A stretch of DNA of 60,783 bases. Origin: an uncultured Pseudomonadota bacterium. GTDB taxonomy: Bacteria > Pseudomonadota > Gammaproteobacteria > Methylococcales > Methylomonadaceae. Below are positions 22,399-31,410 of this stretch, piece by piece. Both the position numbers and the translations under genes were made by a program. The DNA is taken from contig CAIQZX010000091.1 of assembly GCA_903876445.1 (NCBI GenBank), positions 1-60,783 of the forward strand, in the 5' to 3' direction. The notes below the pieces were generated by a model, which saw only the letters and a program-made list of their open reading frames with translations, had not been told where the DNA came from and did no database searches. Within the stretch, counting starts at the first letter, position 1. Every line of letters starts with the position of its first letter.

Positions 22399-23513
22399 TC
22401 GAATTTATTTGGCAACCAACCGTTATTCACGCAATCTCGAAAACACCACGCAGGGGTTGTTTCGGTTTTGTAACTCCAGAAAAACCAACCTTGATATTTT
22501 TCAAATGTCGCCAACTGTGCAGCGGCATAGCCACGGTAAGCAACATTCATTTGGAAATCGTCCATTTTTTCAAGCGCGTGGTTAAACGGTCCCTCTGCCC
22601 AAAGCGAAACAACTTTTAAATCTAAACCTAAACTCCACTCGCCTAAAAAGGTAGGTAATTTTAATTCGGTAATAATTCCATCGGCTTCATGTTTCCATTC
22701 GCCGGTGGCTTTATGTATATGCGTATAAATATCGGAGTTGATGTCGGTACGATCAAAACATTGGTAACGGTGAATATCAAAAATAACATTTTGATATTCT
22801 GGCTCTAGCATAAAACCAATATATTCTCGGAATGATCGAAACCCGTCATGGAAAATAACAGCGACTTTATCGGAGCAATGTTGACGAATTTTGTGATAAG
22901 CCAATATGTTGTAATTTTTTAAATAATCGGTCGGTACATCCCAACGCGGTTCATTTAAAACTTCAATTCCGTGCAATGCTGGACGATGGCAATAGCGTTC
23001 GGCAAGCCGCTCCAAAACAGATAAAGAATGTTCTAAGTACAATTCTTTTGTGTGCCATTCGCAAATATCTTTAATGCCGCCATTGTCAAATCCATTTTGG
23101 CAACCTGCTCCAGCGTGTAAATCTAGGATAATGTTTAGACCAAATTCTTTCGCCCAATCAAACGCTTGATCTAAAATTTCGATTCCACCCACGACAAACG
23201 GATATTGATTTTCACCATAACGGCGATGGTAAGGATAATCTGCGCCAAAAATCCAATGTCCAATAGGAATACGAACAGCGTTAATACCATGTTTAGAAAG
23301 CCATTCAAAATCGTCACGAACAATAAAACTGTTCCAATGTGCTTTTAAAATTGCGTCGGCATCTTCGCCCAATTCGGCGCAAAAAGTTGTCTCATCAGTA
23401 GCTTCTAAGCCTTCAAAAATACTCGGTGTCATCCATTTTTCTAACACCAACCAACCGCCTAAATTTACACCGCGTAATTTTTTACCGCGTGCTTGTTCTA
23501 TTTTTTGTTTCAT
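22395..23513 (-). CDS. Glycoside hydrolase family 5 enzyme (exo-1,3-glucanase-like)
   Basis: 372 residues without a signal peptide, so probably cytoplasmic. The opening LRGVNLGGWLVLEKWMTPS is typical of the GH5 group containing eukaryotic and bacterial exo-beta-1,3-glucanases. The acid/base glutamate is in VLNEPRWD (about residue 188), and the nucleophile glutamate in FLGEWSLG (near residue 290). HDGF and NVIFDIHRYQ are substrate-site strands. It may trim an internal or imported beta-glucan. It starts 19 bases after the GGDEF gene on the same strand, so it may be the last gene of the signalling operon. I cannot define its substrate from sequence. Confidence 0.85.
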   Translation of the reverse strand: MKQKIEQARGKKLRGVNLGGWLVLEKWMTPSIFEGLEATDETTFCAELGEDADAILKAHWNSFIVRDDFEWLSKHGINAVRIPIGHWIFGADYPYHRRYGENQYPFVVGGIEILDQAFDWAKEFGLNIILDLHAGAGCQNGFDNGGIKDICEWHTKELYLEHSLSVLERLAERYCHRPALHGIEVLNEPRWDVPTDYLKNYNILAYHKIRQHCSDKVAVIFHDGFRSFREYIGFMLEPEYQNVIFDIHRYQCFDRTDINSDIYTHIHKATGEWKHEADGIITELKLPTFLGEWSLGLDLKVVSLWAEGPFNHALEKMDDFQMNVAYRGYAAAQLATFEKYQGWFFWSYKTETTPAWCFRDCVNNGWLPNKFD

Positions 23514-23532
23514 TTAAGATTCCTCTTTTAAT

Positions 23533-24807
23533 TCAATATGAAAACCAACATATTCTATTGCGCCCCGATTCTTTTGCGACATATAAAGCACTGTCTGCGT
23601 GATTTAATACTATTTCACCATCTGTATTATTAACAGAAAGTAATGCTGCACCGATGCTTACCGTAATATGAACATTTCCTTTTGTGTGTTCAATGCTCAT
23701 TTCTGAAACTTGTTGTCGTAACCGTTCCGCCACAATTTGAGCATCATCTTGATTCGTACTCGGTAATAAAATCGCAAACTCTTCACCACCTAAACGTGCT
23801 GGTACATCAATATGTCGAGAATGATTTTTTACTATTTCCGAAAATTCCTTTAATACTTCATCGCCTGTCGCGTGTCCATAAACATCATTCACTCGCTTGA
23901 AAAAGTCTAAATCCAACATCAATAATGCCGCCGTTCCACCTAACCGTAAAATTCGACCGGATTCTTGTTCTAGTCGTTCCAAAAAAACACGTCGATTAAA
24001 TAAACCCGTTAAAGGATCTGTATTTGCGAGTAATTGTAATTTTTCTTCCAAAAGTTTTCGATCCGTAATATCTTCTTTAATACCAATAAAATTTGTAATT
24101 TCACCCGACGTATTTTTTACCGGTGCAATACACAATTCTTCATGATATAAACTGCCGTCTTTGCGTTTATTGATGATTTCACCGCGCCAATTTTTTCCTT
24201 CTAGCAACGCACACCACATCTCTTGATAAAACTCTTTATTTTGCATTTCCGATTTAACAAGTTCGTTTGGTTTTCTGCCTATTGATTCATCTAATTCAAA
24301 ACCTGTTAAACGGCTAAAAGCAGGATTTGCCCATAAGATTTTTGCATCTTTATCCGTAATCACAATGCCATTTCCTGCGGCTTTTAAGGCGGCGACTAAT
24401 AATTTGTTATGCGATTCCATTTCAACACGAAGCAGCGCGTAACGAATTACTCGTGCTAAACCATCAAAACCAAAATCGCCTTTCACCATATAATCGGTTG
24501 CGCCTGCTTTTAATGCTAACAATGAAAAATTGGTGTCGCATCGCCCTGTGAGTACAACAATTGGAATGTTTGCCGCAAGTTTACGCATAATTTCTATTGT
24601 TTCTAATCCTTCTGAATCCGGCAATGATAAATCTAATAACACCAAATCAAAATGCGAATGGCTTAAAATTTGTTTTGCGATAGCTAACGATTCAACCCAA
24701 GTGACTTCAAAATTTATTTCTTGTGTTTGCCTCAAAGCTGTTTTCACGAGTAACGCATCACCTGCTTCATCCTCAACAAGCAAAATACGAATAATAATCG
24801 GGTTCAT
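23533..24807 (-). CDS. Response regulator with PAS and GGDEF domains (diguanylate cyclase)
   Basis: 424 residues in three parts. A receiver domain (about 5-125) has the phospho-acceptor aspartate in LVLLDLSLPDSEG. A PAS/PAC sensor follows (about 135-255; ANPAFSRLTGFELDESIG). The C-terminal GGDEF domain (about 262-424) has the active-site loop ARLGGEEFAILLP. The GGEEF form is active in known enzymes, so it should make c-di-GMP when phosphorylated. It is the last regulator of the minus-strand chain of kinases, 16 bases after the hybrid kinase, which suggests c-di-GMP is an output of the cluster. Confidence 0.92.
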   Translation of the reverse strand: MNPIIIRILLVEDEAGDALLVKTALRQTQEINFEVTWVESLAIAKQILSHSHFDLVLLDLSLPDSEGLETIEIMRKLAANIPIVVLTGRCDTNFSLLALKAGATDYMVKGDFGFDGLARVIRYALLRVEMESHNKLLVAALKAAGNGIVITDKDAKILWANPAFSRLTGFELDESIGRKPNELVKSEMQNKEFYQEMWCALLEGKNWRGEIINKRKDGSLYHEELCIAPVKNTSGEITNFIGIKEDITDRKLLEEKLQLLANTDPLTGLFNRRVFLERLEQESGRILRLGGTAALLMLDLDFFKRVNDVYGHATGDEVLKEFSEIVKNHSRHIDVPARLGGEEFAILLPSTNQDDAQIVAERLRQQVSEMSIEHTKGNVHITVSIGAALLSVNNTDGEIVLNHADSALYVAKESGRNRICWFSY

Positions 24808-24823
24808 TTTTTTGTTGCCTTTT

Positions 24824-26770
24824 TTATTTTTCCACAGGGAATAACAATCTAAATGTCGTTCCTATTTCAAGTTCTGACTCAACTAAAATATGTCCATGTG
24901 CATGATGTATCATTCCACTGACCGTTGATAATCCAAGTCCGGTTCCTTCACCTTCTTTTTTTGTTGTAAAAAACGCATCAAAAATTTTGGCAATAATTTT
25001 ACTGTCAATGCCACTTCCACTATCTGAGACGCTTAATTCAATAAAATCGCCTTCAGCCGCCATTAAGCAAGCGGTACATCGCTGTGTTTGCATTTTAACT
25101 TTTTCGAGTTTCACTTTAATTACTCCGCCGTTTATTTTCATGGCATCGCGGGCATTCACTAATAAATTTGTCATAATTTGATGCAAATCAATAGCAGAAA
25201 TTGAAATATCTATCGCGTCATTTAATGCTAATTCTATTTTAAATTTATTGGTCAATCCCGCTTGTACCATATCAATAACTTCTCGAATTACTTTGGATGT
25301 GGATTCATTTTTGAGTAATTCATTCTCTTTGCTTTCTGTATTTTGGCGGCAATAGTTCATCATTTTGGCGATAAGTTCCACAGCACGATAACTCGCAATT
25401 TCAACTTGATGCAAATTATGTATCAATTCATTTTTTAATTTATCATCCGAAATATCTTCGCTAATTATTTTATTTAACTCGGTATAACCCAAAATGCCAG
25501 TCAGCATATTGTTAAAATCATGACCGATGCCGGCTGCAAGTCGTCCAATACTATCAATTTTTTGCATTTGAATGATTTGTTCTCGGTGAATTTTATCGCG
25601 TTTTTGTAGTTCTATTCGTTCGGTAATGTCATGCAAAAATACAAACCAAGTGCCATCGTTCAACGTAGAGTGCGAAGCGGTAATTTCAGCTAACCAAATT
25701 GAACCATCTTTTCTACGCTGTTCAATTTCAAATGTTTTCCCCGCATCTTGAATAATATGATCAAATTGCTGACAACTTAATGCAAAATTATCACTCAATT
25801 TTAAAATGTTCATTCTTAGCAATTCTTCTCGACTGTGTCCAGAAAGTAAACAATAACCATCACTTACATCTAAAAAATCCCCTTCACTTGTGATTCGGCA
25901 AAATCCATCGGTCGTTTCAATTGCGGCTTCATACAATGCCGCCCGTTTTTGCATTTCTAATTCACGCTTCTTTTTTTCCGTAATATCTAAACCCACCATG
26001 GCATATTTATAATGCGTTTCCATGCCATTATTTTTGTAAAAAATAGGAAAAATAATGGTTTGCATCCAATAATAATCACCGGTTTTTTGACAATTACAAA
26101 TTTCCCCTGACCAAATTTCGCCACTTTTAATTGTTGCCCATAAATTAAGATAGAATTCCTTTGTATGTATGCCGGACTGAAGCATTTTATGCGTTGTGCC
26201 GATCAATTCGTGTTCATTGTAACCAGAAATACGGCAGAATTGTTTATTAACAAAGGTAATTTTCCCATTTAATGCGGTTTCAGCAATGATAGCGGCATTA
26301 TTTAATGTGCGAAGTAAACTCAAATCTAAATTCGCTGCCTCCAATAATTTAGTGCTTTTTTCAAGTTCAATACGAAGCAAAGCGTAACGAATCACACGAA
26401 CTAAACTGTCACTATTTTTGACTATATCTTTTGTGACGTAATCCACAGCACCTAATTCTAATGCCGTTAAAGCAAATTCCATGTCGTTATAACCACTCAA
26501 AATAACAATAGGAATTAGGGAATTTATCGTATTTTGAATCGCTTTTAATGTTTGTAATCCATTGGAATCAGGCAATGACAAATCTAACAAAATGACATCA
26601 AAATCCGAATCAACTAATTTTTGTTTCGTGCTGGCTAATGATTCTGTCCATGCTACGTCAAAATAAATATCTTTAGCTTGTTTCAACGTTTTTTTAATTA
26701 AAAACGCATCGCCGGTCTCATCTTCCACAATTAGAACGCGAATTGTCATAGAACTGCGATTTTGATTCAT
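24824..26770 (-). CDS. Receiver-PAS-PAS sensor histidine kinase
   Basis: From the ATG at 26770 (MNQNRSSMTIRVLIVED), which has GGAG nine bases upstream, the protein is 648 residues; the track start adds 30 non-family residues. Order: N-terminal receiver (about 8-125; DVILLDLSLPDSNG), two PAS domains (about 160-285 and 295-410), a HisKA helix with the phospho-histidine in GIGHDFNNML, and an HATPase with SVSDSGSGID and GTGLGLSTV. An N-terminal receiver followed by a kinase points to phosphorelay input from an upstream kinase. It has no membrane helix, so it is cytosolic. Its receiver closely resembles that of the adjacent GGDEF protein, suggesting duplication. Confidence 0.9.
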   Translation of the reverse strand: MNQNRSSMTIRVLIVEDETGDAFLIKKTLKQAKDIYFDVAWTESLASTKQKLVDSDFDVILLDLSLPDSNGLQTLKAIQNTINSLIPIVILSGYNDMEFALTALELGAVDYVTKDIVKNSDSLVRVIRYALLRIELEKSTKLLEAANLDLSLLRTLNNAAIIAETALNGKITFVNKQFCRISGYNEHELIGTTHKMLQSGIHTKEFYLNLWATIKSGEIWSGEICNCQKTGDYYWMQTIIFPIFYKNNGMETHYKYAMVGLDITEKKKRELEMQKRAALYEAAIETTDGFCRITSEGDFLDVSDGYCLLSGHSREELLRMNILKLSDNFALSCQQFDHIIQDAGKTFEIEQRRKDGSIWLAEITASHSTLNDGTWFVFLHDITERIELQKRDKIHREQIIQMQKIDSIGRLAAGIGHDFNNMLTGILGYTELNKIISEDISDDKLKNELIHNLHQVEIASYRAVELIAKMMNYCRQNTESKENELLKNESTSKVIREVIDMVQAGLTNKFKIELALNDAIDISISAIDLHQIMTNLLVNARDAMKINGGVIKVKLEKVKMQTQRCTACLMAAEGDFIELSVSDSGSGIDSKIIAKIFDAFFTTKKEGEGTGLGLSTVSGMIHHAHGHILVESELEIGTTFRLLFPVEK

Positions 26771-26808
26771 GTTGAAAATCTCCAGAATGAAAAATATGAC
26801 ATTTCCTG

Positions 26809-27261
26809 TCAGTTTTTGAGTTCTTTTGGTAAACGCACAAGTGCGAACCAGTATTCGCAAAGTTGATGAATTGCAGAGGTGAACTGCACCATATCAACGG
26901 GTTTCGTAATAAAACTCGATGCACCCGATTGATAAGAGCGAACAACATCACTTTCTACATCTGACGTTGTTAATACCACAACAGGAATATCTTTTAATGA
27001 GGTATTCGCTTTTATCTCATTCAGAAATTCGTAGCCATTCATGCGAGGCATATTCAAATCTAAAAAAATCAAATCCGGTCGCGGCATATTAGTATATTTC
27101 CCTAATCGCTCAAGAAAATCCAATCCATCACGCCCATCTATCGCATGATGTAAATTTGCGAGAATTTTCGCTTCTTTCAACGCAATTTTAACTAAATAAG
27201 CGTCGGCGGGTTCATCTTCCAATAATAAAATCTCAGCTACATCTGTACATTCAGTAATCAT
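26809..27261 (-). CDS. Single-domain response regulator (Rcp1-like)
   Basis: About 150 residues from the ATG at 27261 (MITECTDVAEILLLED). The longer track start is a TTG overlapping the previous stop. It is a stand-alone receiver with the acidic pair in LLEDEPAD, the phospho-acceptor in IFLDLNMPRMNGYEFL, the conserved threonine in VVLTTSDVESD and the lysine in FITKPVD. The inserted segment and length resemble Rcp1, the partner of cyanobacterial phytochrome kinases, and such regulators often sit beside kinases with a HHLQEP-type H-box like the two upstream. It has no output domain, so it likely passes phosphate onward. Confidence 0.92.
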   Translation of the reverse strand: MITECTDVAEILLLEDEPADAYLVKIALKEAKILANLHHAIDGRDGLDFLERLGKYTNMPRPDLIFLDLNMPRMNGYEFLNEIKANTSLKDIPVVVLTTSDVESDVVRSYQSGASSFITKPVDMVQFTSAIHQLCEYWFALVRLPKELKN

Positions 27262-27281
27262 TTTTTTTCCAAAATTAAATT

Positions 27282-29105
27282 TCAAAGACCCGTTGGCAAA
27301 TCGAATACAACGGTTGTTCCACCACCCGCTGTCTCGACTAAATTAACGGCACCATCGCAGCTTTCAACAATCCGGCGCACAATGGCTAATCCAATACCGG
27401 TTGAATTTTGGTCTTCATTCACTTGTAACCGTTCAAAAACTAAAAAAACTTTTTCACGGTATTCGGCGGGAATGCCGATGCCATTATCTTCAACATAATA
27501 ACGAATCCGTGCCTCATCGGGTACACCGTAAATTCGTATTTTAAGCGCACAATCTAATCGTCGATAGCGCAGCGAATTATCGACTAAAAGATTGAATATA
27601 TTATATAAACGCGATTTATCTATTATTACAGAGGGTAACGTATCACACACAATTATTACAGAGGGTAACGTATCACACACAATTTGTGCATGAATTTCTC
27701 GAATTAACGATTCGTGGTGTTGAATGACTTTTTCGATTACGTCGGTCACAGAAACTAATTCAACTTCCCCACGCGGCGTTGGCGCGGCAAGATAGAGCTG
27801 TATATCACGAACTAATGCCTGTTGTCGCTCCGCACTCTGCATGATGAATTGTAAAGCAATTGCCACTTCTTCATTGGCATTTGTAGAGCGAGTGAGTTCG
27901 TCTTGTAATCGTTTGGAAAAGCTGACTAATCGACGCGCAGGTTCTTGCAAATGGTGTGTGGAAATTGTGGTGAATTGCAATAAATCCGCATTCACTAACG
28001 CTAATTTTCTTTCTTTTTCACGCAATTGTTTTGTTAAATCAAACGCAATTGATGAAGCTTTCATTCGTGTCATCGCATAAGAGCGTAATAACGAAAATAA
28101 TAATAAGCCGATAGAGACACCTGTTACGAGCGTAATCCATGCTTCGCGGTAATTGATTTTATTGATTGGGTTGGGAAATTGTTGGAAATTGATTGTCCAT
28201 ATCGCGCCATAAAAATTTAGTTGAGTTTTATATTGAAAAAGAACAGGCGGATCATTCGGCGAATCTTTTTTGTTTTGATATAACAATTTTTTTTCGTTTA
28301 TATCGTTGCCATCGTAAACGTGCATATGTAAATACGTCATATCAAAATCATGATCATTGGAAACGATATTTTGAAATAAATCGGTCATTCTAAAAGGACT
28401 ATAAACCCAACCAAATATCGCATTACGACGTTGTGCAACCGTTTCAATTTGTTGATTTTTTTTATAAACAGGACAATACATTAGCGTCCCAGCTTGAATG
28501 TCCGTTGATGTTTCTTGAACTAAAAGCACCTTACCCGACAAACTAACCTCATTATTATCAACTGCCCGCTGCATTGCATCTCGACGCACAGGCTCTGAAT
28601 ACATATCATAACTGAAGGCGCGTAAATTTCGGTTACTGAAAGGTTCGATGTAAATAATGGAAGTGTAAGCGTCGCGCTTACCAGCGGGTTTAATGTGATA
28701 ATCTGGAAAACCTTCTTTTTGAATACTTTTTTCATGAGCAGCGAGTTCTTCGGGTTTTATCCAAAGTGAAAAACCTAATGCCTGAATACCATCGAAATGT
28801 TTATCTAATCTCAAGCGATTAACATAAATCGTCCATTCTTTACGCTCTACATAATTTGAGGCATCAAACATGGCTGCACCACTTAATAATGTTTGCTTAT
28901 GTGCCTCAAGGAGAATTTCAATTCTTGTTCTAATTTCATCGCAATGTTTTTCAAATTTTTCTTGATTGTCTTTATCGATATAACTTTTAACGTAATAACT
29001 TACAAAAAACGTTGTCAATAAACCTAGCAATAATAAAATCCATGCGAGGGTAAAACTCAATTTATGATTCTTTATGAAAAAAAAGTCTTCACGAAACGAT
29101 TTCAT
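27282..29105 (-). CDS. CHASE-domain membrane sensor histidine kinase
   Basis: I start at the ATG at 29105 (MKSFREDFFF), giving 607 residues. A first membrane helix (about 17-40) is followed by a periplasmic CHASE domain (about 50-270) with LGFSLWIKPEE and IIYIEPFSNRN. A second helix lies near 310-330, then a coiled coil and a phytochrome-type H-box (THHLQEPARRLVSF). The HATPase has NSLRYRR, VEDNGIGIP and GIGLAIVRRIVES. The ligand is unknown; CHASE domains bind cytokinin-like and other small molecules in known members. A 10-residue repeat (VCDTLPSVII twice) precedes the N-box and comes from an exact 30-bp duplication. The gene overlaps the upstream kinase by 17 bases. Confidence 0.9.
   Translation of the reverse strand: MKSFREDFFFIKNHKLSFTLAWILLLLGLLTTFFVSYYVKSYIDKDNQEKFEKHCDEIRTRIEILLEAHKQTLLSGAAMFDASNYVERKEWTIYVNRLRLDKHFDGIQALGFSLWIKPEELAAHEKSIQKEGFPDYHIKPAGKRDAYTSIIYIEPFSNRNLRAFSYDMYSEPVRRDAMQRAVDNNEVSLSGKVLLVQETSTDIQAGTLMYCPVYKKNQQIETVAQRRNAIFGWVYSPFRMTDLFQNIVSNDHDFDMTYLHMHVYDGNDINEKKLLYQNKKDSPNDPPVLFQYKTQLNFYGAIWTINFQQFPNPINKINYREAWITLVTGVSIGLLLFSLLRSYAMTRMKASSIAFDLTKQLREKERKLALVNADLLQFTTISTHHLQEPARRLVSFSKRLQDELTRSTNANEEVAIALQFIMQSAERQQALVRDIQLYLAAPTPRGEVELVSVTDVIEKVIQHHESLIREIHAQIVCDTLPSVIIVCDTLPSVIIDKSRLYNIFNLLVDNSLRYRRLDCALKIRIYGVPDEARIRYYVEDNGIGIPAEYREKVFLVFERLQVNEDQNSTGIGLAIVRRIVESCDGAVNLVETAGGGTTVVFDLPTGL
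27622..27681. repeat. Exact 30-bp tandem duplication inside the CHASE kinase gene
   Basis: The unit at 27622-27651 (ATTATTACAGAGGGTAACGT plus ATCACACACA) is repeated without mismatch at 27652-27681. It is in frame and adds ten residues just before the ATP-binding N-box. The paralogous kinase next door has only one copy of the equivalent segment (ICGELPFVLID), so the duplication looks recent. An assembly artefact is possible but less likely for a perfect in-frame unit. Confidence 0.9.
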
Positions 29106-31410
29106 TCGGAAAATCCAATACAACAGTAAGACCGCCGCCCAACGATTCCTCTAAATTTATCGCGCCATTGAGACTTTCCATAATGTTTCTCACTGTCGAT
29201 AATCCAATGCCCGTTGATTCTTGATTTATACTGGTTTGTAAGCGTTCAAAGACTAAAAATACGCGCTCTCGATATTGTACAGGAATCCCCATTCCATTAT
29301 CTTCAATATAATAGCGAACCAACGTTTTATGCCTTTCACCATAAATTCGTATTTTCAGATTCCGATCTACAATGTGAAAAATCAGCGCATTGTGAAGCAA
29401 AATATCGAACACATCGAATAAACGCGGATGATCTATCAAAACAAATGGCAACTCACCACAAATTACGTTTGCGTTTAAATCATGAATAAGCGGCGCGTGT
29501 TTTCTCAGCACATGACTCAAAACTTCTGTCATATCGGTTTCTTTAATTTTTGCTCTAGGTTTATTTGCCGCGAGATAGATTTGAATATCCCGAACTAACG
29601 CGCGTTGACGTAATGCACTTTGCTCGATAAATTGAATTAGCAATTTTACGGATTCATTCGTTGAACTTTCGCCCAATTCTGATTTTAATTTTTGGATAAA
29701 ACTCACAACTCGGCGGGTGGGTTCTTGTAAATGATGCGCCGCAACATGGGTAAATTGTAATAAATCGGCGTTAATCAGAGCCAATTTTTGGCGATGTTTT
29801 TTCAGGTTTAATTCCATCTCATAACGTTCGGTAATATCCACCACAAAACCGTCTACAAAAAGAACTTCACCGTGTTCATTTTTTACGCCAGAACCACGTT
29901 CATCGACCCAGCGAATATCGCCATTTTTATGAAGAATACGATATTCAACCGTGTAAGGCAGATTTTTATGTATCGCTTTATTTATTTCATCGAATACGCG
30001 CTGTTCATCGTCGGGATGAATAACGCTGACATAAGTGCGAGTTTTATTATTCATAAAATCTTCCGTCACATACCCCGTCAATTCATACACCAAACCGCTC
30101 ATAAATAACGTTGTCCAATTTGCATCCAAGCAATAACGGAAAGTTACACCAGGGATATTTGAGATTAAGGCTTTGAATTGATCGCGACTTTCTTGCAATT
30201 TTATTTTTTCTTGCTCCAATTCATCCGTTATGCGGTGGAAATTTTGTAAGGCATCGCTAAGATGTTTCAACGTATTGATACGATTTGAAATGGCACTGTT
30301 GGTAATCAAAAATGCAATCAGCCCGTTTAATCCGGTAAAAAATAATAATGCGTTTAATATCTTTGAAAATAATTCATGCGTGGATGTCATTATTTGATTA
30401 ACTGGCACTAAAACATAATAACGCCACTTCAAGGGCGCGATTGTCATGCCAATCACAATATGAGGTTGATTATTAAATGACAAATTATTGGTTAATAGTT
30501 CAGGTTTGCTACTCAAAGGCGTTAGAAGTAAATCGAAAAATGCCGGCTCTTCCTTCATCAATGTTTGGAATGTTGTTTCTTCATTTTTGAAAATGAAATT
30601 GTTTTTGTTATCCATTAAAAAATGTTCTGTACCAAAATAAATTGGGTCAAATTGAATCATAAATTTGAAAACATCCATAATGGGAATGTCTTGTCCTAAA
30701 ACCCCCATCCATTCATTATTCACATACAGTGGGTAAATTGTACTGACCATCCAACTTTTTAATTCAGAATCGAAAAAGGGTGGTGAAAAATGAATTTTTT
30801 TGTCAGGATTTAACGCTGTCGCATATTTTAATTGCAGAATTTGAATGTAATCGTTTTCGATTTTTTTAGGCAAAATGGCATTTGAATGACTTTTGTCGAA
30901 AAGAATCGCGCTGTGATTTGGCGACACATACCAAGTATTTTTAACCCGTGCGCTGTCAAAATCACCAGCAACATCTAGCGTTTGTTTAATTCGCAAAAAC
31001 TGTATTTTTTCCAAATCACTTTGCGTGGAAGTTGAAGGTAAAAAAACGCGAGCTTCATGTTCGGGATTAAAATTACTTTGTTTATTTTGCCAAATTCCGT
31101 TGGAATCACGCTCCATTTGTTGATGAAAAACCGTCATATCATTTTGTTGAATCGGTTTCGAAAAGTCCATTTCTATGCGTTGTGCGAGCATTTTAAGTTT
31201 GGGTTCGGATTCTAAAAAACGTTGCGTAATAACGGAAGTAAATACGCTCGTAATTTGTTTTAATTCCATAATTTCATTAACTAAAACTTCACTTTTCACA
31301 AAATTAAAAATTAGCATGATACTCAATACAATGGCAAATAAAACACTACTTATCACCATAAGTAGCTTTTTCTTAGACCATAATAAAATACTTAATTCTT
31401 TATTTTGCAT
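29089..31410 (-). CDS. Membrane sensor kinase with Cache-like and PAS domains
   Basis: 773 residues. The first membrane helix (about 15-35) is followed by a long periplasmic region (about 36-345) with features of a double-Cache ligand domain (for example WMVSTIYPLYVNNEWMGVLGQDI), then a second helix (about 350-372). A cytoplasmic PAS domain follows (about 410-535; WTTLFMSGLVYELTGY), then a phytochrome-type H-box (AHHLQEPTRRVVSF) and an HATPase with VEDNGMGIP and GIGLSTVRNIMES. The kinase core is clearly paralogous to the neighbouring CHASE kinase. Its start codon ATG and the stop of the upstream kinase overlap at 31410, so the genes are translationally linked. Confidence 0.88.
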   Translation of the reverse strand: MQNKELSILLWSKKKLLMVISSVLFAIVLSIMLIFNFVKSEVLVNEIMELKQITSVFTSVITQRFLESEPKLKMLAQRIEMDFSKPIQQNDMTVFHQQMERDSNGIWQNKQSNFNPEHEARVFLPSTSTQSDLEKIQFLRIKQTLDVAGDFDSARVKNTWYVSPNHSAILFDKSHSNAILPKKIENDYIQILQLKYATALNPDKKIHFSPPFFDSELKSWMVSTIYPLYVNNEWMGVLGQDIPIMDVFKFMIQFDPIYFGTEHFLMDNKNNFIFKNEETTFQTLMKEEPAFFDLLLTPLSSKPELLTNNLSFNNQPHIVIGMTIAPLKWRYYVLVPVNQIMTSTHELFSKILNALLFFTGLNGLIAFLITNSAISNRINTLKHLSDALQNFHRITDELEQEKIKLQESRDQFKALISNIPGVTFRYCLDANWTTLFMSGLVYELTGYVTEDFMNNKTRTYVSVIHPDDEQRVFDEINKAIHKNLPYTVEYRILHKNGDIRWVDERGSGVKNEHGEVLFVDGFVVDITERYEMELNLKKHRQKLALINADLLQFTHVAAHHLQEPTRRVVSFIQKLKSELGESSTNESVKLLIQFIEQSALRQRALVRDIQIYLAANKPRAKIKETDMTEVLSHVLRKHAPLIHDLNANVICGELPFVLIDHPRLFDVFDILLHNALIFHIVDRNLKIRIYGERHKTLVRYYIEDNGMGIPVQYRERVFLVFERLQTSINQESTGIGLSTVRNIMESLNGAINLEESLGGGLTVVLDFPNEIVS

